A stretch of 64,000 nt of DNA from assembly GCF_000585375.1 (NCBI RefSeq), contig NZ_KK073874.1:4929251-4993250 (forward strand), in the 5' to 3' direction. This stretch comes from Cryptosporangium arvum DSM 44712 (lineage in GTDB: Bacteria > Actinomycetota > Actinomycetes > Mycobacteriales > Cryptosporangiaceae). Positions 33,939-43,500 of this stretch are shown piece after piece (the first letter of the stretch is position 1; each line of letters begins with the position of its first letter). A program made the translations under genes and the position numbers. The notes below the pieces were generated by a model. The model did not search any database. It worked only from the letters and a program-made list of their open reading frames with translations, and was not told the DNA's origin.

Positions 33939-34412
33939 CTAGCGGCCGGTCGTGCCGTCGAGTTGCTCGCGGAGGATGTCGGCGTGACCGGCGTGCCGTC
34001 CGGTCTCCTCGATCAGGTGCGTGAGCAGCCAGCGCATCGACGCGGGTTTGCGGGCGCCGGGCGGCGGCTGGGTGAGGTCGTCGCACGCGTCGATCACCGC
34101 GTTCGCGTCGGCGACCGCGGCCCGGTAACCGGCCAGCACGGCCTCGGCCGTCTCGTCGGCGGTGGGGTGGAAGGTCGCGGGCCAGCTGCGCACCTCTTCG
34201 CCGAGGAAGTAGAACCGCTCGACCGCGGTGAGGTGCTTGATCAGCCCGAGAAGGTTCGTGCCCGACGGCACGCCGGGCGTGCGGACCTGCGGTTCGGGCA
34301 CGCCCTCGGCCTTGGCGGCGATCGCGTCGCGCAGGTAGTCGAGGAAGCCCTGGAGCGTGGCCTTCTCGTCGGCGGTGATGCCCGGTGGTTTGTGGTCCGT
34401 CACCGTCGTCAC
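33939..34412 (-). CDS. DinB-superfamily protein (DUF664 type)
   Basis: 157 residues with the four-helix DinB fold signature: GTNLLGLIKHLTAVERFYFLGE, with the first His, and RWLLTHLIEETGRHAGHADILREQLDG with the paired C-terminal His residues. Together these usually form a metal site. Actinobacterial members include mycothiol-dependent transferases and maleylpyruvate isomerases. The GTG start has no strong Shine-Dalgarno. It is divergent from the hydrolase gene 30 bp away. Confidence 0.82.
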   Translation of the reverse strand: MTTVTDHKPPGITADEKATLQGFLDYLRDAIAAKAEGVPEPQVRTPGVPSGTNLLGLIKHLTAVERFYFLGEEVRSWPATFHPTADETAEAVLAGYRAAVADANAVIDACDDLTQPPPGARKPASMRWLLTHLIEETGRHAGHADILREQLDGTTGR

Positions 34413-34442
34413 TCTAGGTGGTGTGCACTACGGTCGCCTCTC

Positions 34443-36314
34443 GTGCGGGTCCTCTTGGTGCTGGCGTTGGTGGCTCTCGGTGCGGGGATCGGCGTGTTGC
34501 CCCGGGATGATCTCCCGCGGCGGCACACCGTCGTGCACGGTGTTCCGTTGGACGAGGTCCACCCCGGTACCGAGGGGAAACACCCCGGGGTGGTCGTCGC
34601 GCACGGGTTCGCCGGGTCGGCGCGGCTGATGATGCAGTTCGGCGACGTGCTCGCGGCTCGTGGGTACGTGGTGGTGCTGCTGGACTTCTCGGGGCACGGG
34701 GCGAACGCCCGTCCGCTGGGGGACTCCGCCGGGCTGCAGCGAGACCTCGACGTGGCGATGACGCACCTGCGGGGGTTAGCGGACGTCGACGGGTCGCGGG
34801 TGGCGGTGGTGGGGCACTCGATGGGGGCCGGCGCCGCGGTGAGGTACGGCGCGGCGCATCCGGAGCTGGCCGCGACGGTCGCGATCTCGCTTCCCGACGC
34901 ATCGGACGTGCGGGCGGACCGGCCGCGGCGGTTGCTGTCGCTGGTCGGGGCGGCGGAGTTCACCGGTTTCCGCGACGCGTCGGCGCGGGCGGCGGACGTG
35001 AGCGGCGGCCGGGAGGTGGTGGTGCCGGGGGTGGAGCACGTGTCGATCCTGTGGTCGCCACGGACGCATCGTGAGGTGGTGGGGTGGCTGGATGCTGCGT
35101 TCGGGGTGAGTGGGGGGACGGGGGTGCCGTCGCCGGTGCGGCGGTTGGTGGGGGCGGGGTTGTTGGTGGTGGGGTTCGTGCTCGGGTTCGCGCCGGTGGT
35201 TCGGTTGGTGGCGGGGGGTGGGTGGCGACGGAGGGCTGGGGCTGGTGTGGAGCCGGGGTCCGGTGTGGAGCCGGGGTCCGGCGTGGAGCCTGGGTTTCGG
35301 TCCGAGGTGGGTACCGAGGCGGTGTCGGGTCCGGGTGGGGCGGGGTTCGAGGCGGGGTCCAGGGCCGGGTCCGGGGCTGGGTCCGGGGCCAGGGCTGGGT
35401 CCGGGGCCGGGTCCGGGGCTGGGGCTGGGGCCGGGGCCGGGGCTGGGGCTGGGGCCGGGGCTCGTGTGGGCGTGGGGCGGGCTGTGGCGGTGGCCGGGGT
35501 CGCGGCGGTGGTGGCGGCGGTGATCGCGGCTGTTCTGCCGACGGGCTTGGTGCCCCTTGCCATCGGGGGCTATCTGATCGCGTTCACGACGCTGATCGGC
35601 CTCGCGCTGGCCGGGTATTCCGGGTGGCGCGGCCGCCGTACCTCGGCGAACGTCGTCACCGCTCCGGCGGAGTCGATCGGCGGTGCTTCGGCGGGATCAG
35701 GCGGCAGTGGTTCGGCGGGGGCGGACGGCGGTGTGTCGGCCCGGGCGGACGGTAGTGGTTCGGCCCGAGCGGACGGCAGTGGATCGGCCGGGGCGGACGG
35801 CAGTGGATCGGCCGGGGCGGACGGCGGTGTGTCGGCGGAGGTGGGCGGGCGGGGCTCGGCGGGGCAGGTTCGGGCGGGGTGGGTTCGGGCGGGGTGGGTT
35901 CGGGCGGGGCTCGCGGGGGGCGTGCTGATCGGGTACGCCGGGGTGGCGATCGCGGTGCCGCTGCAGGTGGGGGTCACGCAGGCGGTGCCGGTCGGACCGC
36001 GGTGGTGGCTGCTCGTCCTGATCTGGCTGGGCTTCACGGTGCTCGCGTACGGCGCCGGGCGCCTCACCGGGGGACGCGGTCTCGGGCTGCTCGCTGTGTC
36101 GGCGGTGGTCACGCTCGTGCTCACCGCCGCCGCGGTCGGAGGGCTCACGAACGGCTTCGTGCTGCTGGTCGTGCCGCTGCTGGCGGTGCTCATGGTGTGG
36201 CAAGCGGCCTGGGCGGAGGTCCTCCACCGCTTCCGCGCACCACTGTGGATCGCCGCCCCGATCGGCGCCGTGGTCGTCGCCTGGCCGGTCGCCGTGACCC
36301 TCCCGCTCACCTGA
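34443..36314 (+). CDS. Membrane-anchored alpha/beta-hydrolase with polytopic C-terminus
   Basis: 623 residues. An N-terminal helix VRVLLVLALVALGAGIGVLP precedes an alpha/beta-hydrolase domain (about 30-225) with VVVAHGFAGSARLMMQFGD (oxyanion region), nucleophile elbow VAVVGHSMGAGAAVRYG and a late His in PGVEHVSILW. The C-terminal half has about seven hydrophobic helices. Two low-complexity segments interrupt it: residues about 260-340 (EPGSGV repeats, then alternating Gly-Ala) and about 415-485 (GADGSGSA repeats, VRAGW repeats). The frame is open far upstream, but homology begins at this GTG. The coding strand is extremely G-rich across both segments. It is divergent from the DinB gene. Confidence 0.78.
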   Translation: MRVLLVLALVALGAGIGVLPRDDLPRRHTVVHGVPLDEVHPGTEGKHPGVVVAHGFAGSARLMMQFGDVLAARGYVVVLLDFSGHGANARPLGDSAGLQRDLDVAMTHLRGLADVDGSRVAVVGHSMGAGAAVRYGAAHPELAATVAISLPDASDVRADRPRRLLSLVGAAEFTGFRDASARAADVSGGREVVVPGVEHVSILWSPRTHREVVGWLDAAFGVSGGTGVPSPVRRLVGAGLLVVGFVLGFAPVVRLVAGGGWRRRAGAGVEPGSGVEPGSGVEPGFRSEVGTEAVSGPGGAGFEAGSRAGSGAGSGARAGSGAGSGAGAGAGAGAGAGAGARVGVGRAVAVAGVAAVVAAVIAAVLPTGLVPLAIGGYLIAFTTLIGLALAGYSGWRGRRTSANVVTAPAESIGGASAGSGGSGSAGADGGVSARADGSGSARADGSGSAGADGSGSAGADGGVSAEVGGRGSAGQVRAGWVRAGWVRAGLAGGVLIGYAGVAIAVPLQVGVTQAVPVGPRWWLLVLIWLGFTVLAYGAGRLTGGRGLGLLAVSAVVTLVLTAAAVGGLTNGFVLLVVPLLAVLMVWQAAWAEVLHRFRAPLWIAAPIGAVVVAWPVAVTLPLT

Positions 36315-36349
36315 CCCGCCCGGAGAGACCTTCTGCTCACCTCGAGCCC

Positions 36350-36405
36350 CGAGCCACGAGCCACGAGCCACGAGCCACGAGCCACGAGCCACGAGCCACG
36401 AGCCA
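36350..36405 (+). repeat. 7-bp tandem repeat CGAGCCA x8
   Basis: Eight perfect contiguous copies, preceded by one variant (CGAGCCC). The array lies 36 bp downstream of the hydrolase stop. Confidence 0.95.
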
Positions 36406-37060
36406 CGAGAGAGTGTTCTCCCGGCCGCGCAGGTAGGCTCGCTCACCCGCGCAGCGGACGATGCCCCGCGTAGAGAAGGGCCTCCCGCTCCCCTGGATCC
36501 GCGGCGCTCAGGTGGCCGCCCCGCTCCCCCTGGGCCGTCTGAGGCACGCCTCCGGCTCGGGATCAGCCTCGCGAGAAGACGGCCCCACCAGCTGTCGGTC
36601 ATCGGAGCAGGATCGCGGCGAGGATGCATCCTGACTGGTAGTACGAGGCCGGGCACGGTTGTGCCTTGACCACCGACGCCGGGCGGCTTCGCCGCCGTGG
36701 CACCGACGAGTCTCGGTGGCCTCGACCGGTTCTCGGGCATACGCAGGCTGCGGCAGGCCCGCGAAGTCGGCGTAGACCCGGGAAGCTGCCGCCGGCCAGG
36801 AAACCGGCTAGGCCCAGGAAGCTGTCGCCGGGCCAGGAAGCACCGGCCCAGTCTTGGCCGCACGCCGGGCAAGCTGGTCGGACCATTCAGGAAAGACGAA
36901 CGGCATCCGCCGCCCGCGCATCACCGCACGGGGTAGGACCGCAGAAGAAAGCCCTGTCCGCGATCACCCCGACCGCGAATCGTCCTTGACGATCGCGTGA
37001 TCGAGGACCTTCTGGCCGGTGCCATCGGCGGCCGGGCGCGCAGAGCAACCTCGGCCCGAG

Positions 37061-37113
37061 CGACCAGCGGAACCGGCCCACGCGACCAGCGGAACCGGCC
37101 CACGCGACCAGGG
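37061..37113 (+). repeat. 22-bp direct repeat, two full copies and a partial
   Basis: CGACCAGCGGAACCGGCCCA plus CG occurs at 37061 and 37083 exactly, followed by CGACCAGGG at 37105. It lies just downstream of the Hsp70-fusion gene (minus strand). Confidence 0.9.
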
Positions 37114-37174
37114 ACTCAGCGCGGCCCCCGGCCGGGTCCGCGCGGCCACACCCCCGCTTACGCGGCGCGGCGCG

Positions 37175-39913
37175 TCACCGGGTGAGTTTGCCGGTGCTGG
37201 TGAAGGCGTTCGCGTCGGCCTCGTAGAGCCACATCGTCGGCACGGCCAGGTCGCCCAGCTCGTTGAACTTCAGGCGCTTGGTCAGCCCGTCGGCGTCGTA
37301 GCGGTTGACGAAGTCGAGCATGTCCTTCCTGGTCTGCTTGCCGGCCGCGATGCCGTCGAGCATGATCGTCGCCGCGTCGTAGGCCTCGGCGGCGTAGCGT
37401 CCCGGCTCGGTGCCGTACTTCGCGGCGTAGGCGACCCGGAACTCGGCCGGGACCTCCTTCTCCGGCATGTACGGGCCGAAGAGCACGGTGCCGGCCGCGG
37501 AGTCCCCGGCCTCGGTGAAGAACGCCGGGTCGTCGATCTCGGAGGTCCCGACGAGCCGGATGTCCCGCCCGCCGACCTCGGTGAGCGCCCTCCGGAGCTG
37601 CCCGGCGAGGGCCGGCGCTCCGACGTAGACCACGGCCGTGGCCCCGGACCGGATGATCTTCGCCGCGGACCCGCCGAGCCCGTCCCGGCTCACGGTCTCC
37701 GAACCGGCCCAGGCCCGCGCCTCCTCCAGGCCGCCGCGAAAATATCCGGCGAGCTTGCGGCCGTGCGCGGAGCCGTCGTCGGTGAGGTAGACCTTTGTCG
37801 CCTTCAGCGTGTCGACCAGGTACTTGCGCGCGAACAGGTTGGGGGAATCCTCGTCGCCGATGACCTGGTGGAACGTCTTCCACTGGGCGAGCGCGTCGGC
37901 GTCGCCGACCGGCGTGATCTGGGCGAGCCCGGCCGCGTCGTAGACCTTGCCGGCGGCCGCGAGCTCCGCGGGGCGCAGTGGCCCGACCACGCCGACCGTG
38001 GTGGGGTTCCCGGCGACGTTCGCCGCGAACTCGGCGGCTTTCTTCTCGTCGCCGGCGGTGTCGAAGCTGGTGAGCGTGACGGCACAGTCGGCGCTCTTCG
38101 CGTTGTGGTCGGCGACCGCGAGCTCGACGCCGTTGCGGATCCGGAGGCCGAGGTCGGCGCCGTCGCCGGTCGACGCGCCGATGAAGGCCAGCTCGGCGGC
38201 GCAGGGCGGGGCTCCGGCGTCGTAGGCGTTGGTGTCGCCGCTGTCGTTCTCGGCCGCGAACATGTCGCGGAGGAACAGCCCGCCGCCGCAGAGCACGAGG
38301 ACCAGCACCATGGCCGCCGCGACGATCGCGACGATCCGCCCCGCCCCCGCTTTCCGGCGCGGCCGCTCCCCTCCCGGCGCCCCGCCGGCCGCCGCCCCGT
38401 GCACCCCCGCCCCCGACCCGGCCCCGTGCGCACCCGGCTCCTGCGCGCCCGACTCATGCGCGCCCGACGCGTGCGCACCCGACTCGCGCACCCCGGACCC
38501 GGACCCGCGCACCCCGGACCCAGGCACCCCGGACCCAGGCACCCCGGACCCAGGCCCTCCGCCCCCGTGCACCCCGGACCCGGCACCCTGCGCACCGGAA
38601 CCACCCCCGTGCGCACCCGCCCCCGACACCCCGCCGTGCGCCCCGGCACCCTGCGGCCGCGCGATGATCGGCGGCCGGGGCGGCGGCACCGGCGCCCCGG
38701 AGGCCGCAGAAGTCCCCCCGGCCCCGGACCCGGGCACCGTTCCGTACGCATCCGAGATCCGCCCCGGCCGGGGCGGCGCCCCACCCGCCCCCACCCCCGG
38801 CGGCGACACCGGCGGAGACATCGGCGGAGCGACCGGCGCGGCCGCGCCGACGATGATCGCGCCCTGCGCGACCACGAGCTCCGGGTTCTCCACCACCGTC
38901 GGCGCGATCCCGAGGTACTCGTGCAGCAGCGCCGACACCAGCGGTATCCGGCTCGACCCACCCACCAGCAGCACCGCCGCCAGTCCACCGGACGGCGTCT
39001 CGGCGGCACGCAGCGACTCCAGCGTCGTGCCGACGGTCTGGTTCAGCAGCGGCCGCGCGAGCGCGTCGAGCTGCTCCCGGCCGAGCGGCAGGTCGTCGTC
39101 GAGCAGCGGCACGTGGATGTGGACGGACGTCGTGCGCGAGAGCGTCTCCTTGGCTTGCCGCACGTCCTCCCAGAGCAGCCGCGACTCGCGCCGGTCGGAC
39201 GCGGTCATCGGCGTCTTCAGCCGCTCCCAGACCGGCGCGGCCCGGTCGCCGAGCAGTACGCCGAGGTGCTCGAAGATCGCAGCGTCGACGTCGAGCCCGC
39301 CGACGTCGTCGAGCCCCTGGTAGGCCACGACGTCGAAGCCCATCGGCGTCCGGCGCACGACGGTGGCGTCGAACGTGCCGCCGCCGAAGTCGTAGACGAC
39401 CATGCTCTGCCCCGGCGCCACCGACACCCGCGGCAGCGCCACGAAGCTGTACGCGGCCGCGACCGGCTCCGGCACCAGCAGCGCCGACGGGATCCCGGCG
39501 ATCGCCGCCGCCTGACGCAGCAGATCGAGCCGGCGGGGGCCCCAGGCCACCGGGTGGGTCAGCACGACCTGTTCGGGCTGGCGGCCCTTGGCCCGGCGCG
39601 CCTCGGCCATCACCCGCGAGAGCACCGCGGCCAGCAGTTGCGGCACCGGCACCTCGTGCCCGCCGAGCAGCACGGTGCCGTCGTCGATGCGCCGCTTCGG
39701 GTTCGGTTCGAACGCCTCGGGCCGGGTGCGTGCGACGTGGGCGGCGTCCCGGCCGGTCAGGAACTGCCCGTTCTCGTCCAGGCAGACGCCGGAGAGCAGC
39801 ATCGGCGAGCCGTCGAACAGCAGGGATTCGCTCCTGCCGTCGGGATACCGGAGCACACCGACGGTGTTCGACGTCCCGAAGTCGATCCCGATCAAGTACC
39901 CGGATAACGGCAT
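37175..39913 (-). CDS. Hsp70 (DnaK-like) ATPase - membrane helix - extracellular substrate-binding domain fusion
   Basis: 912 residues. Residues 5-372 form an Hsp70/actin-type nucleotide-binding domain: GIDFGTSNTVGV (phosphate-1), MVVYDFGGGTFDATVV (phosphate-2), VLLVGGSSRIPLVSALLHEYLG (adenosine). The peptide-binding domain of DnaK is absent. A Pro/Gly/Ser/His-rich linker (about 375-520; GAHGGGSGAQG, PGSGVPGSGV units) leads to one membrane helix (about 526-547, VAIVAAAMVLVLVLCGGGLFL). Outside the cell, residues about 565-905 resemble branched-chain-amino-acid-type binding proteins (IRNGVELAVADHNAK, VGVVGPLRPAELAAAGKVYDAAGLAQITP, AAEAYDAATIMLDGIAAGK). This looks like a transmembrane receptor that couples ligand binding outside to an Hsp70-type ATPase inside. 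The ATG at 39913 puts the first strand of the ATPase at residue 6. It is divergent from the CBS/FHA-fusion operon. Confidence 0.85.
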   Translation of the reverse strand: MPLSGYLIGIDFGTSNTVGVLRYPDGRSESLLFDGSPMLLSGVCLDENGQFLTGRDAAHVARTRPEAFEPNPKRRIDDGTVLLGGHEVPVPQLLAAVLSRVMAEARRAKGRQPEQVVLTHPVAWGPRRLDLLRQAAAIAGIPSALLVPEPVAAAYSFVALPRVSVAPGQSMVVYDFGGGTFDATVVRRTPMGFDVVAYQGLDDVGGLDVDAAIFEHLGVLLGDRAAPVWERLKTPMTASDRRESRLLWEDVRQAKETLSRTTSVHIHVPLLDDDLPLGREQLDALARPLLNQTVGTTLESLRAAETPSGGLAAVLLVGGSSRIPLVSALLHEYLGIAPTVVENPELVVAQGAIIVGAAAPVAPPMSPPVSPPGVGAGGAPPRPGRISDAYGTVPGSGAGGTSAASGAPVPPPRPPIIARPQGAGAHGGVSGAGAHGGGSGAQGAGSGVHGGGGPGSGVPGSGVPGSGVRGSGSGVRESGAHASGAHESGAQEPGAHGAGSGAGVHGAAAGGAPGGERPRRKAGAGRIVAIVAAAMVLVLVLCGGGLFLRDMFAAENDSGDTNAYDAGAPPCAAELAFIGASTGDGADLGLRIRNGVELAVADHNAKSADCAVTLTSFDTAGDEKKAAEFAANVAGNPTTVGVVGPLRPAELAAAGKVYDAAGLAQITPVGDADALAQWKTFHQVIGDEDSPNLFARKYLVDTLKATKVYLTDDGSAHGRKLAGYFRGGLEEARAWAGSETVSRDGLGGSAAKIIRSGATAVVYVGAPALAGQLRRALTEVGGRDIRLVGTSEIDDPAFFTEAGDSAAGTVLFGPYMPEKEVPAEFRVAYAAKYGTEPGRYAAEAYDAATIMLDGIAAGKQTRKDMLDFVNRYDADGLTKRLKFNELGDLAVPTMWLYEADANAFTSTGKLTR

Positions 39914-40068
39914 ACCCGGCAGCTTATCGACTACTCGCTGCTCAACTTTCACGGATGCCACAGCATGAATCAGCCGCGCATCGTCCGAAAGGTCGCTTGT
40001 CCTCACCGCCCCGGCGACGCACGCTGGACCGGCCACTCCCCGACAGTCCGGGCCGTCCAGGGGGAAAC

Positions 40069-40512
40069 GTGCTGGTGCGGGACGTCATGACCAGATTTCC
40101 GGCGTGCATCCATCTCGGTGCGGACATCCGCCGCGCCGCCGAGCTGGTCAGCGTCTCCCAGATCAGCGAGCTGATGGTGCTCGACCACGACGACGCGTTC
40201 GTCGGCGCGCTCAGCGAGGGCGATCTGATCCGGGCGGTGCTGCCGAGCTACGACGAGGCCCTGCGCGCGGGCGGGTCGCTCGACGACGCGTTCGGCGATC
40301 TGAGCCGCAAAGCCCGCGACCTCGCCGACCGCCCGATCGACCCGCTCGTCGTCCGCGACGCGATCACGCTGCGCCCCGACGACGACGTGGCCCGGGCCGC
40401 GGTCGTGATGACCGAGAAACAGATCCGCCGCCTGCCGGTCGTCGAGGGACGCACGCTGCACGGCACGGTGGCCCGCTCCGACATCTGCCGCGCCGTCATC
40501 TACCACGCCTGA
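40069..40512 (+). CDS. Tandem CBS-domain protein
   Basis: 147 residues forming a CBS pair: VRDVMTRFPACIHLGADIRRAAELV with SELMVLDHDDAFVGALSEGDLIRAVLP, then VRDAITLRPDDDVARAAVVMTEKQIRRLPVVEGRTLHGTVARSDICRAV. Between them are about 30 residues (YDEALRAGGSLDDAFGDLSRKARDLADRP) also seen in other stand-alone actinobacterial CBS proteins. Such pairs bind adenosine nucleotides and act as energy sensors. The GTG is preceded by GGGGGA. The stop overlaps the next start (TGATG), so it is co-translated with the FHA-heme-reductase fusion and may regulate it. Confidence 0.85.
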   Translation: MLVRDVMTRFPACIHLGADIRRAAELVSVSQISELMVLDHDDAFVGALSEGDLIRAVLPSYDEALRAGGSLDDAFGDLSRKARDLADRPIDPLVVRDAITLRPDDDVARAAVVMTEKQIRRLPVVEGRTLHGTVARSDICRAVIYHA

Positions 40513-43500
40513 TGACGCGCCTGCGGCTGGTGTTCACGAACCGGCGTACCGGTGCGGTCGCCGAGCACACCGGGGAGCTGCCGCTCTCGGTGGGCCGCGA
40601 CGCGACACGCAGTGACGTCGCGATCGACGACCGGTCGGTGTCGCGCCGCCACGCGCGGTTCGAGCTCGACGGCGACGACCTGGTCGTCACCGACCTGGAC
40701 AGCTCCAACGGGACGTTCGTCAACGGCGGCTGGATCCGCAGGCACGTGCTGCGGACCGGCGACCGCCTCGGCATCGGCGCCAGCACCGTCGAGTGGACGC
40801 TCGTCGTCGAACCGGAGCCGCTCAGCGACGAGACCCGCATCGGCGCGGGCATGACGATGATCGCGCCCTTCCTCCCGCCGGCCCCGGGTCGCCGCGTCTC
40901 CCCCGCCCGGCGGGTCGTCGAGGCCGCCGAGGCCTACAACCGCGAGCAGGGCCACGAGCTCGACGGCTTCCTCTCGCTCGAGTACGGGTTCCTCCCGGTC
41001 GAGCCACCGCTGCGGGCGCTGCCGGAGTCGCACCGGGCCTGGGACGACCTCGTCGACCGGCTCCCCGCCCTGTACGCGAGCCTCGAGCTGCGGGCCGAGT
41101 TCGACCGGCTGCCGGTGCTGGACGCCGACGCGCTGCCCGACAAGTACCTGCTCCGCGCGTCGGTCCTGCTCGGCGTGTTCGCGCACGCCTACCAGTACGT
41201 GCGCACCGAGCCGCCGCCCGCGCTACCGCCGAGCATCCTGCTCCCCTGGCGGCAGGTGTCGCGGCGGCTGGGCAAGGACGTCCCTTCGGTCTCCTACATC
41301 GACCTGTTCTTCTACAACTGGAAGCTGCGCGAGGACACCGGGCCCCGGCGCCTGGCCAACCTGGAGCTGCTCGTCCCGGCCTGGCGCAACCGGGCCGAGG
41401 AAGTCTTCTACCTGGTCACGACCGAGTTCGCGATGGAGCTCACCCCAGTTCTCGACGCGATGCTGCGGGCCCAGGACGCCGTGCTCGCCGAGGACGCCAC
41501 GGCCCTGGAACCGGCGTTGCTGACGATGCTCGAGCGCCTGCACCACGTCACGCGGACCATCTATCCGCAGATCGACCCGAACCCGCGGTCGGAGTCGCAT
41601 CTCGACCTGGTGCTGTGGGCGAAGACCGTCGGCACGTCGGGGGTACCGATCTTCGACGGCGCGCCGAGCCCGGCCGGCACCGCCCAGCCGCAGATCCACG
41701 CGCTCGACGCGTTCTTCGGCCGGGCGTCGTACTCGTCCACGGTCGGGCAGCAGAGCCTCGCCCTGCGCGCGCAGATGCCCCGGCACTGGCGGGAGCTCGT
41801 CGAGGCGCTCGGCGCGGTCTCGGTGCGCGACTTCGTGGAGCGGCCCGGGAACACCGCGCTGCGCGGGCTGTACGCGGCGGTGCTCGACGCGTATCTCGGG
41901 GACCGGGGCTGGATGGGCCTGCACCGGATCAAGGCCTACGGGTTCCTCGAGGTCGCGTTCAAGGTCGGCCGGTCGGTCACCACCGGCGCGAAGTTCACCG
42001 GCCTGTTCCGCGACAAGACGTGGGAGGCGATCGACCGCGAGCTCGCCGAGGTCCGCGACGAACGCTGGCCGGCCGGCAACCAGCAGGTCTACTTCGGCCG
42101 GGTCCGGCGCGGCACCACCACGACCGATCCCGGCTCCGCGGCCTGGACCACCCACCTGCGCCTCGACGTCGCCGGGCAAGGCATCCGGTACCAGCCCGGC
42201 GACCGGCTCGGCGTACTGCCCGAGAACGACGACGCGCTGGTGCGCGCCACGCTGCGCGCGCTGCGGGCCACCGGCGACGAGCTCGTGCAGCTGCCGGCCG
42301 AGTGGCGCGAGGCGGTGCGCTTCCGCGCGGGCTACGAGGACGGCACCGAGGTGCTGCCGCTCGCGACGCTGCTCACGTTCGGGCGCATCCGGCCGGTGGG
42401 CCGCACCAACGCCAAACGCCTGCTCGCGCTCTCCGGCGCCGGGGCGCTGGCGCGGATCGTCGCCGCGCGGATGGAGGACCAGTGGGAGCTGTGGGACGTC
42501 CTGGACCTGGTGCGCACGGCCGGCTACGACGTCACCCGGCTCTGGTCGGCGGGCGCCGGTGAGGCCGAGAACATCGGCCGGATCGTGCCGCCGGAGGTGT
42601 TCCGGCTGTACTCGATCGCGTCGGCCGCCGACGGGCCCGCGGAGTCGATCGACCTGGTCGTCGGCGGCCTGACCTACACCAGCCCGCACACCACCGTCTC
42701 CTACGAGCGGCGCCGGACCGGCAGCGCGTCGCACTTCCTGCGGCGCATGTCCAGCGACGTGCGGTACCGCGAGAAGCGACTGTCGCTCACGATCGTGCCG
42801 ACGCCCCGGTTCCGGCTGCCGGCCGACCCGGCCACCCCGGTCGTGATGTTCGCCGCCGGCTCCGGGGTGGCGCCGTTCCACGGGTTCGCGCGGGCCCGCG
42901 CGGCCGGCCCCGGTCCGAACTGGCTGTTCCTGGGGCTGCGCCGGCCGGACGACTTCGTGCACCCGGAGGACTTCGCCCGGCTCGCGGCGGACGGCCGGCT
43001 CGAGCTGCGGGCGGCGTTCTCCCAGGCCGACAACGCGCTGCGCTACGACGTCGGCACCGGCGCTTTTGTAGTGGGAGACGGAACCCGGCAGCGCGTGGAC
43101 CGGCTGATGACCGCGGAGGCCGACGCCCTGCGCGCGGCCGTGGACGGCGACGCGCACCTGTACGTGTGCGGGAGCGCCGGGTTCGCCGGTTCGGTACTGG
43201 ACACCCTGCGCGAACTCGGGGTCGACGTCCGGCAGCTGATCGCGCGGGGACGGCTCGGGCTCGACATCTTCACGACCTACCGCGGCCACGCGCAGCAGGG
43301 CGCCCGGTACGACATCTCGGCGTTGATCGAGCACAACACCGCCGAGGCCGGTTTCTGGATGGGGGTCGGCGGCAAGGTCTACGACGTCTCGGAGTTCATC
43401 CACCTGCACGTGGGTGGGCCGCAGATCATCCAGCACTACGTCGGGATGGACGCGACCTCGGCGTACCGGGGGGTGCTGCACGACCAGAACTCCGAAGTCG

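Larger units (their letters stand above)
36315..37174. other. 860-bp intergenic region with short tandem repeats
   Basis: It holds eight exact copies of the heptamer CGAGCCA (36350-36405) right after the hydrolase gene and two and a half copies of a 22-bp repeat at 37061-37113. Two dispersed CCAGGAA(A/G)C-type motifs near 36797-36842 also repeat. Open frames exist on both strands (for example around 36599-36886 with a CPACG motif), but none has recognisable homology, a good ribosome-binding site or normal composition. I see no gene or RNA here. Confidence 0.55.

Noticed and set aside
33405-34442. N-terminal extension of the membrane hydrolase frame by about 345 residues
   Set aside because: The extension runs antisense through the DinB and small membrane-protein genes and has no homology; the hydrolase begins with a hydrophobic helix at the GTG at 34443.
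36599-36886. Minus-strand frame with a CPACG motif that might be a zinc-ribbon protein
   Set aside because: Only one Cys pair, no homology after the first 15 residues, no Shine-Dalgarno and degenerate composition.
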